Assembly (NCBI GenBank): GCA_018715645.1
Contig: DVLE01000058.1
Span: 1-47,689 of the forward strand
Length of the DNA stretch: 47,689 nucleotides
From: Candidatus Merdisoma merdipullorum
GTDB taxonomy: Bacteria; Bacillota; Clostridia; Lachnospirales; Lachnospiraceae
Reading direction: 5' to 3'
Shown here in pieces: positions 8,573 to 19,736 of this stretch (position 1 is the stretch's first letter; the number at the start of each line of letters is the position of its first letter). The notes under the pieces were generated by a model, which saw only the letters and a program-made list of their open reading frames with translations, was not told the DNA's origin and searched no databases. The position numbers and the translations under genes are program-made.

Positions 8573-9622
8573 ATGGAGACACAGATAAAAAAGTTGGATT
8601 ATGAGAGGCCGGACGAGAAAGTCATAGCGGAGGCAGGACGCATCATTCTGGCTGGGGGCCTTGTGGCTTTCCCTACGGAGACGGTATATGGACTGGGAGG
8701 AGACGCCCTGAACCCGGAGTCTTCAAAAAAGATATACGCGGCTAAGGGGCGTCCCTCGGACAACCCGCTGATTGTACATATTGCTGATAAGGAAGACTTG
8801 TACCGGATCGCCCGGACAGTTCCGGAAAAGGCGGAAAAGCTTATGGAAGCTTTCTGGCCGGGGCCTCTTACGATGATCTTTGATAAGAATGAGCTTGTGC
8901 CGGGGGAGACGACAGGAGGACTTGACACGGTGGCCGTACGGATGCCAAGCGATAGGATCGCTGCGGCCTTTATCAAGGCTGCAGGCGGCTTTGTGGCAGC
9001 TCCAAGCGCCAACGTGTCAGGACGGCCCAGCACGACGACGGCGGCTCATGTGGCGGAAGATCTCTCCGGCCGCATTGAGATGATTCTGGATGGGGGACAG
9101 GCTGTCATCGGTCTGGAATCCACGATTGTGGACATGACCGTGGATCCCCCTGTGATTCTCCGGCCGGGCGCGGTCACAAAAGAGATGATGGAGGAGCAGA
9201 TCGGGGCTGTGGAAGTAGACAAGGCGATGATCGCGCCGGATTCCGGGATACGTCCCAAGGCTCCCGGTATGAAATACCGTCATTATGCGCCGAAAGCGGA
9301 TCTGACCATCGTGGAGGGACGCACAGAGGATGTGACGGAGGCGATAAGACGCATGGTCGGGGAAACCATGAGCCAGGGGAAAAAGGCAGGGATCATTGCG
9401 ACAGACGAGACTGCCTCCTGCTATCCCGAAGGACTCGTCATGAGCCTGGGCGCCAGAAAGCATGAGGAGGAGATCGCAATGCATCTTTTTGAGGTGCTGC
9501 GGCGTTTTGACGAAACCGACGTGGACTGCATTTATTCGGAATCCTTTGAGGAGTCGCCTATCGGTCCCGCGATCATGAACCGGCTTTTGAAGGCGGCGGG
9601 GCATAAGGTGATTCATGTATAG
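8573..9622 (+). CDS. tsaC: L-threonylcarbamoyladenylate synthase (Sua5/YwlC type)
   Basis: The enzyme makes threonylcarbamoyl-AMP from threonine, bicarbonate and ATP, the first step of t6A37 tRNA modification. The YrdC/TsaC core spans about residues 12-205, with YAAKGRPSDNPLIVHI, FWPGPLTMIF, VAVRMPSD, APSANVSGRPSTT and ESTIVDMT all recognisable. After SGIRPKAPGMKYRHYAPKA comes the C-terminal Sua5 domain (about 240-349), so this is the long Sua5 form rather than the short TsaC form. AAGGTGG lies 6 nt before the ATG. The WYL-type regulator follows after 35 nt, but no functional link is evident. Confidence 0.93.
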   Translation: METQIKKLDYERPDEKVIAEAGRIILAGGLVAFPTETVYGLGGDALNPESSKKIYAAKGRPSDNPLIVHIADKEDLYRIARTVPEKAEKLMEAFWPGPLTMIFDKNELVPGETTGGLDTVAVRMPSDRIAAAFIKAAGGFVAAPSANVSGRPSTTTAAHVAEDLSGRIEMILDGGQAVIGLESTIVDMTVDPPVILRPGAVTKEMMEEQIGAVEVDKAMIAPDSGIRPKAPGMKYRHYAPKADLTIVEGRTEDVTEAIRRMVGETMSQGKKAGIIATDETASCYPEGLVMSLGARKHEEEIAMHLFEVLRRFDETDVDCIYSESFEESPIGPAIMNRLLKAAGHKVIHV

Positions 9623-9657
9623 CAGCAGGCGGTCTGCGTCAGTTTGAGGGATAAAAT

Positions 9658-10566
9658 ATGAAGCTTGATCGTATGATAGGTATTTTGGCGATACTGCTGC
9701 ACCGGAACAGGGTGACGGCTCCTTATCTCGCGGAAAAATTTGAGGTTTCCCGGCGTACTATCAACAGGGACATCGAACGGCTCTGTATGGCCGGGATTCC
9801 GGTTGTGACGACGAGGGGAAAGGGAGGCGGTATCTCCATTATGGAGGGATACCGGATAGATCGGACGCTGCTTACCTCCTCTGATATGCAGGCGATTCTT
9901 GCCGGGCTTCGGAGCCTGGACAGCGTAAGCGGCACGAGACGGTACGCACAGCTTATGGAGAGGCTGGCGCCGGATAGTCCCGGCCTGTTGTCTGGCGGTC
10001 CGCATATCCTGATAGATCTTTCCTCCTGGTATAAGGCTTCCCTTGCGCCTAAAATTGAGCGGATTCATCAGGCTATCGAAGAAAGCAGGCTGGTTTCCTT
10101 TTCCTATCACGCGCCCTCCGGAGAATCTGACAGAGTAGCGGAGCCCTATGATCTGGTCTTTCAATGGGGCGGCTGGTATCTGTGGGCCTGGTGCCGGCTG
10201 CGGGAGGATTTTCGCCTGTTCAAGCTGAACCGGATGACCGGACTGGAGCTTTGCGGCTTTTTTGAGAAGCGGGAGGCTCCGCTGCCGGATTTGTCCCAGG
10301 AGAAGGTGTTTCCCCACACGTATCAGGTGAAGGCGCGGATTGCGCCGGAATACCGCTGGAGGCTGATTGAGGAATATGGAGCGGACAGTTTCGCAGTTCA
10401 GGCGGACGGTTCGCTCTTATTTGCATTTGATTTTGCTGACAAGGAGACGATTATTGGCTGGATCGCCTCCTTTGGAGGCGGAGCGGAGCTTTTGGAGCCT
10501 GCCTGGCTTCGGCGGGAACTGGCGCAGTTTGGCGATAATATCCGGAAAAAACATCTGGGAACATGA
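9658..10566 (+). CDS. YafY-type HTH and WYL-domain transcriptional regulator
   Basis: An N-terminal winged helix-turn-helix (about 1-60; LAILLHRNRVTAPYLAEKF, VSRRTINRDIERL) precedes a WYL domain (about 140-215; RLVSFSYHAPSGESDRVAEP, GWYLWAWCRLREDFRLFKL) and a C-terminal WCX-like part. Such proteins are ligand- or nucleic-acid-sensing regulators that usually control adjacent genes. Its stop codon lies inside a TGACA-N6-TGTCA palindrome, and TfoX-N and GyrI-like genes follow, so local regulation of those two genes is likely. At 302 residues the length is typical. The ligand is unknown. Confidence 0.88.
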   Translation: MKLDRMIGILAILLHRNRVTAPYLAEKFEVSRRTINRDIERLCMAGIPVVTTRGKGGGISIMEGYRIDRTLLTSSDMQAILAGLRSLDSVSGTRRYAQLMERLAPDSPGLLSGGPHILIDLSSWYKASLAPKIERIHQAIEESRLVSFSYHAPSGESDRVAEPYDLVFQWGGWYLWAWCRLREDFRLFKLNRMTGLELCGFFEKREAPLPDLSQEKVFPHTYQVKARIAPEYRWRLIEEYGADSFAVQADGSLLFAFDFADKETIIGWIASFGGGAELLEPAWLRRELAQFGDNIRKKHLGT

Positions 10567-10597
10567 CAGACAGATGTCACGTTTTCTTTGTTAGAAT
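10564..10597 (+). promoter_or_regulatory. Candidate operator and promoter for the TfoX-N/GyrI-like pair
   Basis: TGACA (10564-10568) and TGTCA (10575-10579) form an inverted repeat with a 6-nt spacer. TAGAAT at 10592-10597 could be the -10, with only a poor -35 (10569-10574) overlapping the palindrome. That arrangement suits control by the adjacent WYL regulator. Confidence 0.4.
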
Positions 10598-10642
10598 ACT
10601 TTTATCAAAGCAAGGCCGCTCTGAGAAAGGGGGAGGAGTATC

Positions 10643-10981
10643 ATGGCATCCAGCAGGGAATTTGTGGAATATGTAATGGAACAGCTCCGGGACGCCGGTC
10701 CTGTTACGTATAAGAAAATGTTTGGAGAGTACGGATTGTTCTGCGGGAGAAAATTCTTTGGCGTCGTCTGCGACGATACACTGTTTATCAAAATTACGGA
10801 GGCTGGAAGAACGGTTTGTCCAGGACTTTCAGAGGAGCCGCCCTATGAAGGCGCCAGGAATTACTTTTTGGTGGAAGAAATAGACGACGGAGAACTTCTG
10901 ACCAGACTTGTCACGGCGACCTGCGAAGCATTGCCGGATCCGGAACCAAAGACAAGACGCAGGCGGAGGAGTGCGGAATAA
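10643..10981 (+). CDS. TfoX N-terminal domain-like protein
   Basis: A 112-residue cytoplasmic protein beginning MASSREFVEYVMEQL with KKMFGEYGLFCGRKFFGVVCDDTLFIKIT. This matches the small stand-alone TfoX-N family, named after the competence regulator but found widely as single-domain proteins of unknown role. The last dozen residues are basic (PKTRRRRRSAE). GGGGGAGGAG lies just before the ATG. The GyrI-like gene begins 12 nt after its stop, so the two are almost certainly co-transcribed. Confidence 0.8.
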   Translation: MASSREFVEYVMEQLRDAGPVTYKKMFGEYGLFCGRKFFGVVCDDTLFIKITEAGRTVCPGLSEEPPYEGARNYFLVEEIDDGELLTRLVTATCEALPDPEPKTRRRRRSAE

Positions 10982-10993
10982 GGAGAGGGGAAC

Positions 10994-11623
10994 ATGGCAT
11001 TCGATTACAAAAAGGAATACAAGGAATTTTACCTGCCAAAGAACAAACCGGGACTGGTAACAGTGCCTTCCATGAACTTTGTCGCGGTGCGCGGCAAAGG
11101 AGATCCCAATGCGGAAGGCGGAGATTACAAGGAGGCTATGGGTATCCTGTATGGACTTGCCTTTACGATCAAAATGAGTAAGCTTGGAGATCATCAGATA
11201 GAAGGGTATTTTGACTATGTAGTTCCCCCGCTGGAAGGCCTCTGGTGGCAGGAAGGCCGGAAGGGTATCGATTATAGCCGTAAGGATCTGTTCCAGTGGA
11301 TTTCCATGATCCGCCTGCCTGATTTCGTGACGAAAGAAGACTTCGCGTGGGCGCTTCAGGAAGCAGAGCAGAAAAAGAAGCAGGATTTCTCGCGGGCGGA
11401 ATTTCTGACCTGGGAGGAAGGACTCTGCGTTCAGTGTATGCACATCGGTCCCTATGACGAGGAGCCGGCCACCTTGGAGGCTATGCATAAGTTTATGGAA
11501 GAAAATGGATTGATTCCTGACCATTCGGAGACCAGACGGCACCATGAGATTTATCTGAGCGATGTGAGACGGTGTAAGCCGGAGCGGCTGAAGACCGTGA
11601 TTCGGGTGCCGGTGAGGAAGTGA
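10994..11623 (+). CDS. GyrI-like small-molecule-binding domain protein
   Basis: A 209-residue soluble protein with the pattern of the stand-alone GyrI-like family: MNFVAVRGKGDPNAEGGDYKE near the N-terminus, LEGLWWQEGR in the middle and CMHIGPYDEEPATLEAMHKF, HHEIYLSDVRR toward the C-terminus. These proteins share the SOUL/AraC-effector-binding fold and bind hydrophobic small molecules; some degrade or sequester toxins. It is the last gene of a two-gene unit downstream of a WYL regulator and is closed by a strong hairpin terminator. The substrate is unknown. Confidence 0.82.
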   Translation: MAFDYKKEYKEFYLPKNKPGLVTVPSMNFVAVRGKGDPNAEGGDYKEAMGILYGLAFTIKMSKLGDHQIEGYFDYVVPPLEGLWWQEGRKGIDYSRKDLFQWISMIRLPDFVTKEDFAWALQEAEQKKKQDFSRAEFLTWEEGLCVQCMHIGPYDEEPATLEAMHKFMEENGLIPDHSETRRHHEIYLSDVRRCKPERLKTVIRVPVRK

Positions 11624-11683
11624 ATATTAATACAAATGAAATGTACTCAGATAATACCTTTTGAAAACTGAAACATTTGAATG

Positions 11684-11741
11684 AAAAAAGGAGTGTCGTT
11701 CCAACAGTAGTTATTTGCTGAAGGAGCGGCACTTTCCTTTT
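11684..11741. terminator. Intrinsic terminator before the cas operon
   Basis: GTGTCGTTCC (11693-11702) pairs fully, with G-U pairs, with GGAGCGGCAC (11723-11732). Flanking A-rich and T-rich tracts extend the stem and give it terminator character in both directions. Confidence 0.7.
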
Positions 11742-11808
11742 ACAGATAATCTTATAATTTCAATATTTATATATAATTTTATAAAAATATACAATTTCCT
11801 CTGAGATA

Positions 11809-11817
11809 TGTTATGAT
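11809..11817 (+). promoter_or_regulatory. Candidate cas operon promoter (extended -10)
   Basis: TGTTATGAT is an extended -10 element about 48 nt before cas3. The -35 region (11789-11794, ATACAA) is weak, but a very AT-rich stretch lies at 11755-11795 and could act as an UP element. Confidence 0.4.
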
Positions 11818-11864
11818 AGTTTTAAGGTTGATAAAAGCAGCTCCGGAGTATAAGGAGAAGGGGA

Positions 11865-14030
11865 ATGGAGAAAGAAAACAGAAGAAAAAAATACCTTGCG
11901 CATATCAGCGAGGACAAAAGGCGTGAACAGACAGTATTGGAGCATGCCCAGGGGACAAGCAGGCTGGCAGGTGAATTTGCCTCGAAATTTAACAGCAGAG
12001 AATGGGGAGAAGCGGCCGGTCTTATACATGATATTGGGAAGTATTCGGAAGCGTTTGGAAAGCGTCTGCAGGGTTCTAAGCTTCGGGTGGATCATTCCAC
12101 AGCGGGAGCTAAGGAACTTTGTGCGAAAGGATATATTATGGCGGCTTACTGTGTGGCAGGACATCACAGCGGGTTGCAGGACGGCGGAAATGCGGGAGCA
12201 GATGGAAATGACGCTGTTACATTTTTTGGGAGGATGAAAAAGAAGGTTGAGGACTACAGTGCCTTTCGGGATGAGATTGCGGTTCCTAAACTTCCTAATG
12301 TACCGTTGGAGCCTTTGGGAAAGGGCGGATTCAGTGTGTCATTTTTCGTCCGCATGTTGTTTTCCTGTCTCATAGATGCGGATCGCCTTGACACGGAGCG
12401 TTTTATGACCAATGGCGCGATAGAAAGAAACGGATACGACAATATAGAAATTTTGCTGGAGCGTTTGCAGAACTATATTGCGCCCTGGCTCCGGCAGCAG
12501 GAGAGTGATACGGTAAATGGACGCAGGACAGCGATTTTGAAAAACTGCCTTGATAAAGGAAAAGAAGAACAGGGGCTTTTTCAACTGACAGTTCCTACAG
12601 GAGGCGGAAAAACTGTGGCTTCCTTGGCTTTTGCACTGCAGCAAATGAAAACACACAATTTGGACCGCGTGATTTATGCGATTCCGTATGTGTCCATTAT
12701 CGAACAGAACGCAGAAATATTTAAGGATATTTTGGGAAAAAACAATGTTCTTGAGGATCACAGCAATGTGGCTGTTGAGGATCCGGACGAGTTTAGGAAA
12801 GAACAGCTTGCGGCAGAGAATTGGGAACGTCCGATTGTCGTTACGACGAATGTCCAGTTTTTTGAATCTTTATTTTCCAATCGTACGTCAAAGTGCAGGA
12901 AGCTGCACAATATTGCGAATAGTGTGATTATCCTCGACGAAGCGCAGATGCTGCCGACCAAGTATTTGCTCCCATGTATCCGGGCGCTCGGTGAGCTGGT
13001 TTGCAATTATCATTGTACGGTTGTGCTTTGTACGGCCACGCAGCCCTCGCTTGCGCCTTTCTTTCCCAAAGGGATTCAGTCCAGGGAGCTTTGCCCGGAT
13101 GTAAATGAGCAGTATGAGTTTTTCAAAAGAACCAGTTTCGTACGGGAAGGTATGCTCTCTGAGGAAAAACTGGCGGAACGGCTTCAAAAGGAAGAACAGG
13201 TCCTGTGTATTCTTAACAGCCGGGAACGTGTTCAGAAAATTTACCAGAGATTGAAGGGGGAAGGGGTTTATCATCTTTCCACATTGATGTACCCGGTTCA
13301 CAGAAAACGTATTTTAAAGGAAGTGCGCGCCCGTCTGAAAGAAGGACTGCCATGCCGCTTGATTGCGACGAGTCTGGTAGAGGCCGGCGTTGATTTGGAT
13401 TTTCAGACTGTGTATCGGGAATTGGCGGGGATCGATTCGGTAATCCAGGCGGCTGGGCGCTGCAACAGAGAGGGAAAGCTGCCAAAAGAAAAATGCAGGA
13501 CCATTGTTTTCACAATGGACGCAAAAGAAAACCCAGGGATTCCTGCAGAGCTGCGTTTGCCGATTGCCGTAGCGGAGCAGATTGCACGGGAGTTTGAAGA
13601 TATTTCGTCCCTAGAAGCGATTCATAAATATTTTGAGCGTCTGTATTGTTTTAAGGGAGAGAAGCTGGATGCAAAAGAAATTGTGGAACAGTTTGAGCAA
13701 GGAATCCGTTCTTTCAGCTTTCCGTTTGAAACGGTTTCTGCTCAGTTCCATTTGATAGAAGAACGAACCAAAACAATTTTGGTGGATAAGGAGCCAGAGG
13801 CCCGACAGATTGCAGAACAGCTCCGGGCAGGCTGCAGCTCACGGGAATTGATAAGACAAGCGGGACAATATTCCATTCAGGTTTATGACAGATTATTTGA
13901 AGATTTAAGGGGAGCGGGTTTGATAGAAGATTTATTTCCGGATATTTATCGGCTGCGGGGCGTAGAGCAGTACAGAGAGGATGTGGGACTTCTTCTGAAT
14001 GTTTCGCGGGGAGATGCAGTGTTTTTATGA
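11865..14030 (+). CDS. cas3: CRISPR-associated helicase/nuclease Cas3, type I-C
   Basis: Cas3 is recruited by the crRNA-bound Cascade complex, unwinds target DNA and degrades it. The N-terminal HD nuclease shows VLEHAQGT, the HD pair His55-Asp56 (LIHDIGKYS), DHSTAG and AGHHSG. The superfamily 2 helicase follows, with Walker A PTGGGKT near residue 244, the DEAQ box at 358-361 (ILDEAQMLP), CTATQPS, and motif VI QAAGRCNREG after SLVEAGVDLDF. Its 721 residues are normal for a type I-C Cas3 with HD and helicase in one chain. It is the first gene of the cas operon. An 86-nt gap before cas5c contains a motif shared with position 111. Confidence 0.96.
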   Translation: MEKENRRKKYLAHISEDKRREQTVLEHAQGTSRLAGEFASKFNSREWGEAAGLIHDIGKYSEAFGKRLQGSKLRVDHSTAGAKELCAKGYIMAAYCVAGHHSGLQDGGNAGADGNDAVTFFGRMKKKVEDYSAFRDEIAVPKLPNVPLEPLGKGGFSVSFFVRMLFSCLIDADRLDTERFMTNGAIERNGYDNIEILLERLQNYIAPWLRQQESDTVNGRRTAILKNCLDKGKEEQGLFQLTVPTGGGKTVASLAFALQQMKTHNLDRVIYAIPYVSIIEQNAEIFKDILGKNNVLEDHSNVAVEDPDEFRKEQLAAENWERPIVVTTNVQFFESLFSNRTSKCRKLHNIANSVIILDEAQMLPTKYLLPCIRALGELVCNYHCTVVLCTATQPSLAPFFPKGIQSRELCPDVNEQYEFFKRTSFVREGMLSEEKLAERLQKEEQVLCILNSRERVQKIYQRLKGEGVYHLSTLMYPVHRKRILKEVRARLKEGLPCRLIATSLVEAGVDLDFQTVYRELAGIDSVIQAAGRCNREGKLPKEKCRTIVFTMDAKENPGIPAELRLPIAVAEQIAREFEDISSLEAIHKYFERLYCFKGEKLDAKEIVEQFEQGIRSFSFPFETVSAQFHLIEERTKTILVDKEPEARQIAEQLRAGCSSRELIRQAGQYSIQVYDRLFEDLRGAGLIEDLFPDIYRLRGVEQYREDVGLLLNVSRGDAVFL

Positions 14031-14095
14031 GAAAGATACATGTTGCTCTTGTCAATTAAGGGTATCTTATAGCAAATACAATTCAATTTAAGTAG

Positions 14096-16550
<2,455 letters not shown>

Positions 16551-16551
<1 letters not shown>

Positions 16552-17441
16552 TGGCAGAGATAATTAAAAACAGATATGAATTTGTGGTTTTGTTTGATGT
16601 GGAAAATGGAAATCCAAACGGAGATCCGGATGCGGGCAATCTTCCGCGTGTTGATCCGGAAAGCGGCTATGGACTTGTAACAGATGTATGTCTTAAGAGA
16701 AAGATCCGCAATTACGTGGAGACAGTGAAGGAAGATGCTCCAGGCTACCGCATTTATATCAAGGAAAATGTTCCGCTTAACCGAAGCGATAATGAAGCAT
16801 ATCAGGCTTTGGGAACAGACGAAAAGAAAATCAAGGAATTGAAAAAGAGTACCCCGGATGTTGATAAGAAGATTCGTGATTTTATGTGTGAGAACTTTTA
16901 TGACATCCGCACATTTGGAGCAGTTATGACTACTTTCGTGAAGGCGGCTTTAAATTGCGGACAGGTTCGGGGACCGGTGCAGCTTGGTTTTGCACGGAGT
17001 ATTGATCCGATCATAACCCAGGAAGTTACGATTACCCGTGTGGCGATTACAACGGAAGCAGATGCAGAAAAGAAAAGTACGGAAATGGGACGAAAAAATA
17101 TCGTTCCGTATGGACTTTATCGTGTGGAAGGATATATTTCTGCGAATCTTGCCAGAAAGGTAACAGGATTTACAGAAGACGATCTGGAACTTTTGTGGGA
17201 AGCCATTATCAATATGTTTGAAATTGATCATTCAGCGGCCCGCGGGAAAATGGCAGTTCGTGAACTGATTGTATTTAAGCACAGCAAAGAGCTGGGAGAC
17301 TGTCCGGCGTATAGGTTGTTTGACGCGGTAGAAGTAAAGAAAAAAGACAATGTGGTATATCCTAGAAAATATCAGGATTATACAGTGACTATTCATGAAG
17401 AACAGATTCCGGATACGGTGGAGGTACAGAGAAAGATCTGA
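16551..17441 (+). CDS. cas7: CRISPR-associated Cas7c (Csd2), Cascade backbone
   Basis: Cas7 multimerises along the crRNA spacer to form the Cascade backbone. The N-terminal FVVLFDVENGNPNGDPDAGNLPRVDP is the hallmark Csd2/Csh2-family start, followed by GYGLVTDVCLKRKIRNYV. DIRTFGAVM, GQVRGPVQLGFARSIDPI and DHSAARGKMAVRELIVFKH are also typical. The 296-residue length fits. The start ATG shares one base with the cas8c stop, and its stop shares one base with the cas4 start, so the whole effector block is translationally coupled. Confidence 0.95.
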
Positions 17442-18106
17442 TGGCATATCGGGAAGAAGATTACCTCATGCTTTCGGGAATTCAACATTTTGCTTTTTGC
17501 CGGAGACAGTGGGCGCTTATTCATATAGAGCAGCAGTGGCAGGAAAATGAACATACGGTGCAGGGAGAATTGTTTCATAAGAGGGCTCATGATGGATACC
17601 ATTCAGAAAGCAGAAATGAGGTAATTATAAGCAGAGGAATGCCAGTTTATTCCAGAAACATGGGTGTCAGTGGTGTCTGCGATATTGTGGAATTTCAAAA
17701 GGCCGAGGAGGGGATTTCCCTGCATAAACATAGAGGACTGTACCGCGTATATCCAGTGGAGTATAAGAAGGGAAGTCCAAAGGATACAGATATGGATATT
17801 CTGCAGCTTACGGCACAAGCTATGTGTCTGGAAGAAATGTTGGTGACACAGATAGAAGAAGGTGCAGTCTATTATGGTGAAGTGAGAAGGCGGACACAAG
17901 TTGTATTTACTGCAGAACTGAGAGCACAGGTCCGAAAGTTATTTGAGGAGATGCATCGCCTTTATGACAGACATTACACGCCGAGAGTGAAATGGTCAAA
18001 AAGCTGCAATGCCTGTTCCCTTCGCGATATATGTTTGCCGAAGCTTGGAAAAACTTTGCCTGTGGAACGCTATATAGAAAAGATAATCGGAGAAGATACA
18101 GAATGA
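17441..18106 (+). CDS. cas4: CRISPR-associated exonuclease Cas4
   Basis: Cas4 is a RecB-like nuclease that works with Cas1-Cas2 to trim prespacers and select PAM-containing ends. FCRRQWALIHIEQQW near the N-terminus carries the first cluster cysteine. The nuclease core shows GVCDIVEF and YRVYPVEYKKG (the D ... E-x-K pattern). The C-terminal Fe-S cysteines appear in SKSCNACSLRDICLPKL. The 221-residue length is normal. It overlaps cas7 by 1 nt and cas1 by 4 nt (ATGA). Confidence 0.94.
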   Translation: MAYREEDYLMLSGIQHFAFCRRQWALIHIEQQWQENEHTVQGELFHKRAHDGYHSESRNEVIISRGMPVYSRNMGVSGVCDIVEFQKAEEGISLHKHRGLYRVYPVEYKKGSPKDTDMDILQLTAQAMCLEEMLVTQIEEGAVYYGEVRRRTQVVFTAELRAQVRKLFEEMHRLYDRHYTPRVKWSKSCNACSLRDICLPKLGKTLPVERYIEKIIGEDTE

Positions 18107-19134
18107 AAAAACTGCTGAATACTTTATATGTGACTTCCCCGGATTCTTATCTGTCTTTGGACGGAGAAAATGTTGTAATCCTGGAAAATGAAAAAGAGCT
18201 GGGGCGAATTCCTCTGCACAATCTGGAGGAAATCGTTTCTTTCGGCTATCGAGGCGTCAGTCCGGCGCTGATGGGCAGCTGTGCTGGAAGAAATATAAAC
18301 CTGTGCTTTCTGACTCCACAAGGGAAGTTTCTCGCAAGAGTGACAGGTGGAACACGGGGAAATGTGTTTCTCAGAAAGCGGCAGTATGCGGTTTCGGAAC
18401 AGGAAGATACGTCTCTTGGGATTGCCCGGAATTGCATTCTGGGAAAAATATACAATTCGCGCTGGGTACTAGAACGGGCGACGCGGGATCATAGACTGCA
18501 GGTAGATGTGGACAGGCTGAAAAGGGCCTCGGTATACTTACAGAATTCTTTAAGTGCTGTTCGCAACAGTCGGTCTATGGAACAGCTCAGAGGATATGAG
18601 GGTGAGGCGGCAAGCGTTTACTTTGGCGTATTTGATCAGCTTATCCTTCAGCAGAAAAAAGATTTTTCCTTTTCTGGCCGAAACCGACGTCCGCCTTTGG
18701 ATAATGTGAATGCGATGCTGTCTTTTGTATACACACTCCTTACAAATTCGGTTGCGGCAGCTTTGGAGACTGTTGGGCTTGATCCTTATGTGGGATTTAT
18801 GCATACCGATCGTCCGGGAAGGGTATCGCTTGCGCTTGATCTGTTGGAAGAACTCCGGCCAGTCCTGGCAGACAGATTTGTGCTGACCATGATTAATAAA
18901 AAAATGGTAACGGCGAAAGATTTTACGGCAAAAGAGGATGGAGCAGTACTCTTGTCGGACGATGCAAGAAAGAGACTGCTTACCGAATGGCAGAATAAGA
19001 AAAAGGAGATCATCACGCACCCTTATCTGAATGAGAAAGTGGAGTGGGGCATGATTCCTTTTATACAGGCGATGCTTTTGGCAAGACATTTGAGAGATGA
19101 CTTGGATGAATATCCACCGTTTTTTTGGAAGTAA
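18103..19134 (+). CDS. cas1: CRISPR integrase Cas1, type I-C
   Basis: Cas1 integrates new spacers into the array. The 343-residue protein starts at ATG 18103, overlapping the cas4 stop by 4 nt; the frame extends back to 17992 inside cas4, but that extension is not family-like. Likely catalytic metal ligands are Glu168 (YEGEAASVYFGVF), His234 (GFMHTDRPGRVSL) and Glu249 (ALDLLEELRP). The I-C-type N-terminus MKKLLNTLYVTSPDSYLSL and SLSFVYTLLTNSVAAALE-like core are recognisable. cas2 follows after a 16-nt gap. Confidence 0.95.
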   Translation: MKKLLNTLYVTSPDSYLSLDGENVVILENEKELGRIPLHNLEEIVSFGYRGVSPALMGSCAGRNINLCFLTPQGKFLARVTGGTRGNVFLRKRQYAVSEQEDTSLGIARNCILGKIYNSRWVLERATRDHRLQVDVDRLKRASVYLQNSLSAVRNSRSMEQLRGYEGEAASVYFGVFDQLILQQKKDFSFSGRNRRPPLDNVNAMLSFVYTLLTNSVAAALETVGLDPYVGFMHTDRPGRVSLALDLLEELRPVLADRFVLTMINKKMVTAKDFTAKEDGAVLLSDDARKRLLTEWQNKKKEIITHPYLNEKVEWGMIPFIQAMLLARHLRDDLDEYPPFFWK

Positions 19135-19150
19135 AATACAGGAGGCAAAA

Positions 19151-19441
19151 ATGTTGGTGTTGATTACATATGATGTAAATACAGAGACGGCAGCAGGAAA
19201 GTCCCGACTTCGCAAAGTCTCAAGGCAATGTGTTAACTATGGTACCCGTGTTCAAAATTCTGTTTTTGAGTGTGTGATTGATACTGCACAGTTTTTGGTA
19301 CTGAAGTCAAAATTGATTGAGATTATAGATGAAGATGTGGATAGCCTTCGGTTTTATTACTTGGGCAATAAACATGAAACAAAGGTAGAGCATGTAGGGG
19401 TAGAAAGAGGAGTCAAAGTGGAGGAACCTTTGATTTTCTGA
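19151..19441 (+). CDS. cas2: CRISPR-associated Cas2
   Basis: Cas2 is the small ferredoxin-fold partner that bridges two Cas1 dimers during spacer acquisition. The sequence MLVLITYDVNTETAAGKSRL, followed by YGTRVQNSVFECVID and RFYYLGN, is typical, and the length of 96 residues fits. AGGAGG (19140-19145) precedes the ATG by 5 nt; the open frame extends to 19097 but overlaps cas1 without a site. It is the last cas gene, and the leader and array follow. Confidence 0.95.
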   Translation: MLVLITYDVNTETAAGKSRLRKVSRQCVNYGTRVQNSVFECVIDTAQFLVLKSKLIEIIDEDVDSLRFYYLGNKHETKVEHVGVERGVKVEEPLIF

Positions 19442-19736
19442 TGAAAATTTCGCAAAGATATATTTAAAAATATTGAGAATCTGATGCTGAGAGAAATGAA
19501 GACCAGAAAATTCATGTTTGTGACTAAAGGAAAAAGGGGTGATAGTAAGAAAGCTGTGCGAACCATGAGTAGACATTGCATTCCAGACCGATTCGCACCT
19601 AAAGAAAAGGAAAAAGAGAGCGTTTCAGAAAAAGATTTTTGAAAATTATTACAAAAATTGTACATGATTAAGATATGTGAGGTAGTAAATTGTGCAGAAC
19701 TAACAAATTTAGGACGAATATTTGTATAGTTTTGCT
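19442..19736 (+). promoter_or_regulatory. CRISPR leader region
   Basis: This 295-nt AT-rich non-coding stretch between cas2 and the first repeat has no credible ORF. It contains an inverted repeat, GTGCGAA (19556-19562) with TTCGCAC (19592-19598), enclosing 29 nt. The final 100 nt are AT-rich and would hold the array promoter and the integration-proximal leader. Its position and orientation match type I-C loci. Confidence 0.75.

Noticed and set aside
14048..14077. Promoter inside the cas operon between cas3 and cas5c
   Set aside because: TTGTCA is present but no acceptable -10 lies 16-18 bp downstream.
17992..18102. 37-residue N-terminal extension of cas1
   Set aside because: It is inside cas4; the ATGA overlap at 18103 is the usual arrangement and gives the family length.
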